This document shows positions 60,301-64,000 of a stretch of DNA of 64,000 nt, one piece after another; within the stretch, counting starts at the first letter, position 1, and each line of letters begins with the position of its first letter. The notes beneath the pieces are model-generated. The model saw only the letters and a list, made by a program, of their open reading frames with translations, was not told the origin of the DNA and searched no databases. The stretch covers positions 31,548,122 through 31,612,121 of the forward strand of contig CM038470.1 in NCBI GenBank assembly GCA_021464415.1. Reading direction: 5' to 3'. This stretch comes from Lonicera japonica (taxonomy: Eukaryota > Streptophyta > Magnoliopsida > Dipsacales > Caprifoliaceae). Position numbers and translations under genes: made by a program.

Positions 60301-62146
60301 TTGTCTGAGGTTATGGCGACACTACCTTCTCGGTTCTCGATTTCTTGTGAAAACAGATAATACTGCGGTCAGCCATTTCCTTAGTCAACCAAAATTGAGT
60401 TCTAAACAAGCAAGGTGGCAGGAGTTACTAGCTGAATTCAATTTTTGGATGGAGTATAAGGCGGGGTCGACCAATCAAGTAGCAGATGCTTTGAGTCGCA
60501 GGGTGGAGTTCAACGAACAGGCTAACGCGTTCCTTAATGCCATTCTTCGAATCGACAGTCAAGTGTCTACCGAAATTCGAAGCAAAATCAAGAACGCGCT
60601 ACCGCAAGATCCTGTTTCTGCCCAACTATTAGAGATGATCAAGAAGGGGAAGACACGGCAGTTTTGGTTGGACAACGGGTTCATCTCGACAAAGGGAAAT
60701 CGAGTTTTTGTTCCTCGAGTAGGGGAGTTGAGGCGCACCCTGATTCGAGAATGCCATGATACCTTATGGGCGGGACACCCTGGTCAAGAAAGGACGTTGG
60801 CCCTCCTTAAGCAAGGGTACTACTGGCCCCAAATGGAAGATGATGTGGAGAGCTATGTTAGAACTTGCCTGATTTGCCAACAAGACAAAATTGAGCGGAG
60901 ACAGCCTGCAGGGTTACTGGAACCTCTACCTATCCCGGAACGACCTTGGGAGAGCATTTCGCTCGATTTCATATCAGGTTTACCCAAAGTGGGGGACTTG
61001 ACAACTATCCTTGTAGTCGTTGATCGTTTTTCGAAGTACGCCACTTTTATCGCAGTTCCAAAGAACACATCGGGCGAGGAGACTGCACAACTATTCTTCA
61101 AGTATGTGGTTAAGTATTGGGGGATTCCTCGGAGCATAGTTAGTGACAGGGACTCACGATTCACGGGAAATTTTTGGAAGGAACTTTTCAAGGTTCTCGG
61201 CTCCAAGCTGTGTATGAGTTCCAGTTACCACCCTCAATCCGATGGACAAACTGAAAGATACAACGCGATGCTTGAGGAATATCTGCGCCATTTCGCTAGT
61301 GCAACACAACGAAATTGGGTCAAGTTATTGGATGTGGCTCAATTGTGCTTCAACGCCCAGAAAAACTCTGGGACGGGCAAGAGCGCCTTCGAAATCGTTA
61401 CCGGCCAACAACCCATCCTTCCTCACACCGCCAACTCGATGCCAATTTCCAAATCTCCTAGAGCCCGTAACTTCTCAGAAGAATGGAAGCAAAATATTGA
61501 GTTGGCTCGTTCGCACCTAGAGAAGGCCACCCATCGAATGAAGAAGTATGCAGATCAGAAAAGGCGACCGTTAGAGTTCCAAGTAGGAGATCTCGTAATG
61601 GTGAAGCTTCTTCCACAAGATAGGAAGTTCTTGAGGGGTCGAGACCCACGCCTTCTGCAAAAATATGAGGGGCCGCTTAGGATTGTGAAAAAAATTGGGA
61701 AAGTGGCTTATCGGATTGAACCCCCTAGCTGGCTGAAGGTTCACCCAGTATTTCATGTCAGCATGCTAAAACCGTACTTTGCTGACACAACCGATCCATC
61801 CCGAGGAGAGTCTAGTCGTCCAGGGCTAAAGCAGAGAGCAGAAGGGAAGCAGTCAGTGGAAGCCATCCTGGCCGATCGAGTTGTGACAGCTTCTCGCAAA
61901 CAACACCAAGAGTTCCTTGTCAAATGGGCAGGAAGAAACCCAGAAGAGAACACTTGGGAAAGAGCATCAGACCTATCCGCTTTCCAGGACCAGATCACAT
62001 CATACCTCAACCAGTTGCCGAGGACGTCAACAGCTCTAGTGGGGGAGGATGTCACGGGGTGCCTTCCAACACAACCCGTGACCGACTTCTACACTTCATC
62101 AGCACCGTGCATGCGCCCGAGCGCAGCACGGCCCGACAGGCAATGA
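57326..62146 (+). CDS. Gypsy chromovirus Gag-Pol polyprotein (1606 aa, intact)
   Basis: A single frame with no stop or frameshift. Gag: coiled-coil-like N-terminus (1-100), retrotransposon gag domain (about 120-275), zinc knuckle C349-C361 of CX2CX3HX4C form. Aspartic protease: DTGA at 465-468. Reverse transcriptase: D738 and YLDD at 800-803. RNase H: D949 in VHTDASD. Integrase: H1144/H1151/C1181/C1184 zinc site and a D1214, D1274, E1310 triad with exactly 35 residues between the last two. Chromodomain: about 1511-1560, with FLVKWAGRNPEENTWE. The start ATG at 57326 is the first after the primer site. The last 31 or so residues are encoded by the 3' LTR, because the stop lies 97 bases inside it. 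Gag and Pol are in one frame, so processing must rely on the protease. Confidence 0.95.
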   Translation: MGTNGQRIEQLEKNVGSLLEKMGGSPSLVDRVQSLELRIQSIPAGDASGSSPALIDRVQDLEEGLQNLQGNPPGDHYGEMMDEMRTEIDQLTQKLTILSMAVANSPVGGGERTKMKVPEPKAFAGVRDARELENFVFDMEQYFRATKVDEEETKISSASMYLSGDAKLWWRNKYNEVQAGECEISTWEDLKKELRDRFLPENTSHNARQELLQTKHSGSIKEYVNAFTTIMLDIHDMNDANRLFFFMIGLQPWAKTELNRRQVKTLTQAISAAESLQDYTTGPKSNVPRSGQTKNAGERKPNSPARPDWRGNTPTRPFTQQNNYKNGNKFTGNSQTGNNGKKPLSPGTCYLCHGAHFMANCPDKQLLSALVARGGGMLPKAPAASGQSYRTQQNDHAEFEEETEEYEGASLGAYQGQFIHSYNAVTVEEDPRQKGKAGVEKSPQRNGLMYVDIKINGKPIQAMVDTGATHNYLASTEVERLGLILEKGVGRVKAINSAAQPVAGMAKSVLVKVGPYEGRTNFSVVVMDDFKVILGLEFLRETKASVMPSTNSLMMLGKNPCIIPVTTPSSSGKFLSAIQLKKGLKHDNPTFVAALKWDEIQETSGPLPKSIRRVLTEFEDIMPDNLPKKLPPRREVDHQIELVPGAKPPVRAAYRMSQPELAELRKQLKELLDAGLVQPAKSPYGAPVLFQKKQDGSLRMCVDYRALNKVTIRNNYPIPLVADCFDQLSRAKVFTKLDLRSGYWQVRIAAGDEGKTTCVTRYGAYEFLVMPFGLTNAPATFSTLMNQVLRDYLDDFVVVYLDDIVVYSENMEEHEEHLKKVFERLRKHELYIKLSKCSFAQKRIKFLGHIIEHGRVQMDPTKVKVIQEWQAPTNVSELRSFLGLANYYRKFVKDYSSIALPLTELLKKAKVWKWSTGCQAAFDALKKAMSEDPVLALPDVTKPFEVHTDASDFALGGVLMQESHPVAYESRKLNETERKYSAHEKELLAVVHCLRLWRHYLLGSRFLVKTDNTAVSHFLSQPKLSSKQARWQELLAEFNFWMEYKAGSTNQVADALSRRVEFNEQANAFLNAILRIDSQVSTEIRSKIKNALPQDPVSAQLLEMIKKGKTRQFWLDNGFISTKGNRVFVPRVGELRRTLIRECHDTLWAGHPGQERTLALLKQGYYWPQMEDDVESYVRTCLICQQDKIERRQPAGLLEPLPIPERPWESISLDFISGLPKVGDLTTILVVVDRFSKYATFIAVPKNTSGEETAQLFFKYVVKYWGIPRSIVSDRDSRFTGNFWKELFKVLGSKLCMSSSYHPQSDGQTERYNAMLEEYLRHFASATQRNWVKLLDVAQLCFNAQKNSGTGKSAFEIVTGQQPILPHTANSMPISKSPRARNFSEEWKQNIELARSHLEKATHRMKKYADQKRRPLEFQVGDLVMVKLLPQDRKFLRGRDPRLLQKYEGPLRIVKKIGKVAYRIEPPSWLKVHPVFHVSMLKPYFADTTDPSRGESSRPGLKQRAEGKQSVEAILADRVVTASRKQHQEFLVKWAGRNPEENTWERASDLSAFQDQITSYLNQLPRTSTALVGEDVTGCLPTQPVTDFYTSSAPCMRPSAARPDRQ
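62038..62049 (+). promoter_or_regulatory. Polypurine tract of the chromovirus
   Basis: AGTGGGGGAGGA directly precedes the 3' LTR and would prime plus-strand DNA synthesis. It lies inside the gag-pol reading frame. Confidence 0.85.
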
Positions 62147-62659
62147 TCGATTGCCCCGCTTCATCAGCACCGTGCACGCGCCCGAGCGCAGCACGGCACC
62201 TAGTTTTATTATTCTGTTTAGGTTTCCCTTATGTAAATATTGTTGTTTCCATGTAATTAGATCTAGGAATTTCCTTTGTAATTGTATTCCATTTCCTTTG
62301 TAATTGTTTTCTTGTAACTTGTAAGACCCAACGTGCACTGCTACCACTCTGGTATTTTCATTAAGTGGTTATATGTGGGGATAAGACTATCTGCCTCACA
62401 CCCGAGTTGCCTACCAGTGCACGTTGTTTAGCACTTGCTTTCAAGCTCTTACTTTCTTTCGAACTGTAATAGCTTTCCATGTAATCTAATTTTCTTGCAA
62501 TGAAGTAATCTCAATTTGTGCTCACGCTCTCTTTCAAATTACTGTTGTTGCATGTTGCTCGTCGATTGTTAACAAAATTCGATCACACTCAACCGTGCTA
62601 TCGGTTAGCCCGGTCGTTCACGCGGCCTCCTTTGTGCCATCAAAGGACGCCCCGTGACA
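62050..62659 (+). repeat. 3' LTR of the chromovirus
   Basis: 610 bp, same length as the 5' LTR and identical where compared. Its first 97 bases are also the last coding part of gag-pol. Confidence 0.95.
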
Positions 62660-62664
62660 CATTG

Positions 62665-64000
62665 GCGCCATGGCTTGAAAGAAGTTATTTACATACAAGG
62701 CAGTGGGTTGAAGGGCTCTTTCCACAATGATATGTAAGGGAATGACACTTTACTCTTCTATTTCAAAATAAGGACACTTCTTTATTTACCTAAAATACCC
62801 CTTCTTCACTTTGGTCGGCCGCCACCCATTGCATATTTGCATGTCAGTGGGTGGCCAATGGCGATTCTGGACGAAATTGGTGGCGGTGGTTGGTGAAGCC
62901 TAGTGAGAACGTACGAGAAATAAAGTTCAATAAAGGTATGATTGACCATTAGAAAAAAGGGTGTGTCCTTGTAATGGACAAACATTGAAAAGCATCTTTA
63001 TGCCCAAAACAAATTATGGAGGAAACACTGTGTTATGCAAAAGCTAGGTGTCATTTCCTTGGATATAATTGTGGAAGGGGCCCTTCCAACCCATTTTTTG
63101 CGTAAATATTTATTCCGCTATATGGTGTTCATTGCTCAGTGATTTTTTTTGGCCTTTGGCCGGATCATAGTTTTGTCACTTTCGTCGGGAACAGAGGCAG
63201 AGATGTCAAAATTGTATGAAGCGGAAAAGATGCGAGTTGCAACTGTTGTATCTATAACAAGCGTTTGTCTCTTATTATGTGACTATCTCATTAGGTGACA
63301 CAGAATAAGACTTCTAAATACAATTGTTACAGTGAATATTTCCTCCTCTAAAGTTGCATATGTTGATCTTGCCCTCTGATAATCTCCATATTCATTTAGG
63401 AGCAAAAAGGAAATCTACTGAAACCTAGATGAGTGATATGTGAGAGATATGTGCTTGTGCAGCTTTACAAAAATGTTTTTTAAGGCCGTAGGTTCCTTCT
63501 TCATTCTAATGAGGCATAAAATGTGACTGCCTATGTGATCTAATGGTAAAATGAAGTTATGTTAGCTGTTCTTGTTTCTGATGGGATTGGCATGGCTGTA
63601 TTTGCGGTGGACCTAGAATTTGACAGAAAAGTGGGTTAAAGTAGGCCGGAGTAAAAGTTTTTTGTTGATGTACGATTAGTAGAACACTCATTTTTGCTCG
63701 ACCAGGTACGAGCCTACAATGCCAGGTCCCAGTTTTGCCCCTGGTTGTATAGAAGACTTGAAGTTACCCTTTTTGATTTCTTTCTTTCTGAGTCGTATTT
63801 TATTGGCGATTTTTTTTTTCTAAGAAACAAATTCCATAAGATGGCTATGCAATCCATCCAATTCCGCAGAAGTAAGGAAATCAAGTTTTAGGGAAAGTAA
63901 GGTTCCGTGGAAAAGAAAGGGGTGGCGTGGATATAGTTACAGCAACGGTTAACCAATATCTGTTTAATTCTAGATTCTTGGTTTAAAGTTTTTGTAAAAA
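62665..64000. other. Distal flank of the chromovirus, no supported gene
   Basis: Moderately AT-rich DNA that continues the TyrRS 3' flank. An ATG at 63203 opens a frame of about 30 codons, and a 65-residue frame lies at 63694-63891. Neither has a recognisable domain or visible splice context. They could be fragments of a gene continuing beyond the window, but the sequence does not show it. Confidence 0.35.

Larger units (their letters stand above)
56647..62659 (+). mobile_element. Intact Ty3/gypsy chromovirus
   Basis: A complete 6013-bp element: 5' LTR 56647-57256, primer site, one open gag-pol frame 57326-62146, polypurine tract, 3' LTR 62050-62659. CATTG flanks both sides exactly (56642-56646 and 62660-62664). 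The two LTRs show no difference when read side by side, so insertion is very recent. With all catalytic residues present, the element may still be able to move. A C-terminal chromodomain places it among the chromoviruses; I cannot assign the lineage with certainty. Confidence 0.95.

Noticed and set aside
63203..63295. Short frame starting MSKLYEAEKM
   Set aside because: It is only about 30 codons, lacks domain or splice support, and may be chance.

Overview
This window is nuclear DNA of a flowering plant, most likely a eudicot. It is AT-rich. Its genes have GT-AG introns. It is dense in plant-type transposable elements: Ty1/copia and Ty3/gypsy LTR elements, hAT-like, Mutator-like, PIF/Harbinger and Stowaway-like nonautonomous elements, and long microsatellites. 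I cannot name the species from the sequence alone.

Layout. Positions 1-24,200 hold no supported host gene. They contain three diverged copies of one non-coding segment (A about 85-4815, B about 9660-21880, C about 21902-24205). Different transposons have landed in different copies, so the copies act as each other's empty sites. Copy B carries a 1.28-kb terminal-inverted-repeat element (9937-11216), a Harbinger-type MITE (12941-13344), a 1.63-kb Mutator-like element (13622-15252), and a 5.5-kb element (15694-21242) with a decayed copia retrotransposon nested inside it. Copies A and C each carry a hAT-like element with CCGAAC-rich ends. The B/C junction holds a perfect 16-bp inverted repeat.

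The gene-bearing part starts near 25.8 kb. A 437-residue coiled-coil protein of unknown function is encoded on the minus strand (25850-30148, four exons). A small cytosolic-type acyl-CoA-binding protein (89 residues, four exons, minus strand) spans 37675-41683. A bacterial-type tyrosyl-tRNA synthetase with an organelle-targeting leader (498 residues, three exons, plus strand) spans 52633-55938. These are independent housekeeping-type genes with no sign of shared function.

Two complete LTR elements flank the synthetase. On its 5' side is a minus-strand copia derivative (44929-50332, TSD ATGAG, 900-bp LTRs) that keeps gag and an RNase H tail, has lost most of pol, and carries a 1.2-kb minisatellite leader. 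On its 3' side is an apparently intact and very young gypsy chromovirus (56647-62659, TSD CATTG, 610-bp LTRs that look identical) with one open 1606-residue gag-pol frame ending in a chromodomain.

I found no CRISPR array, rRNA or intact tRNA. No clearly new biological system is evident. The most unusual items are the triplicated segment with datable insertions, the hairpin at its junction, the minisatellite-leader copia, and the intact chromovirus whose reading frame runs into its own 3' LTR. Exon boundaries were derived by hand from splice signals and phase and agree in frame throughout. Repeat boundaries rest on visible inverted repeats and target-site duplications.
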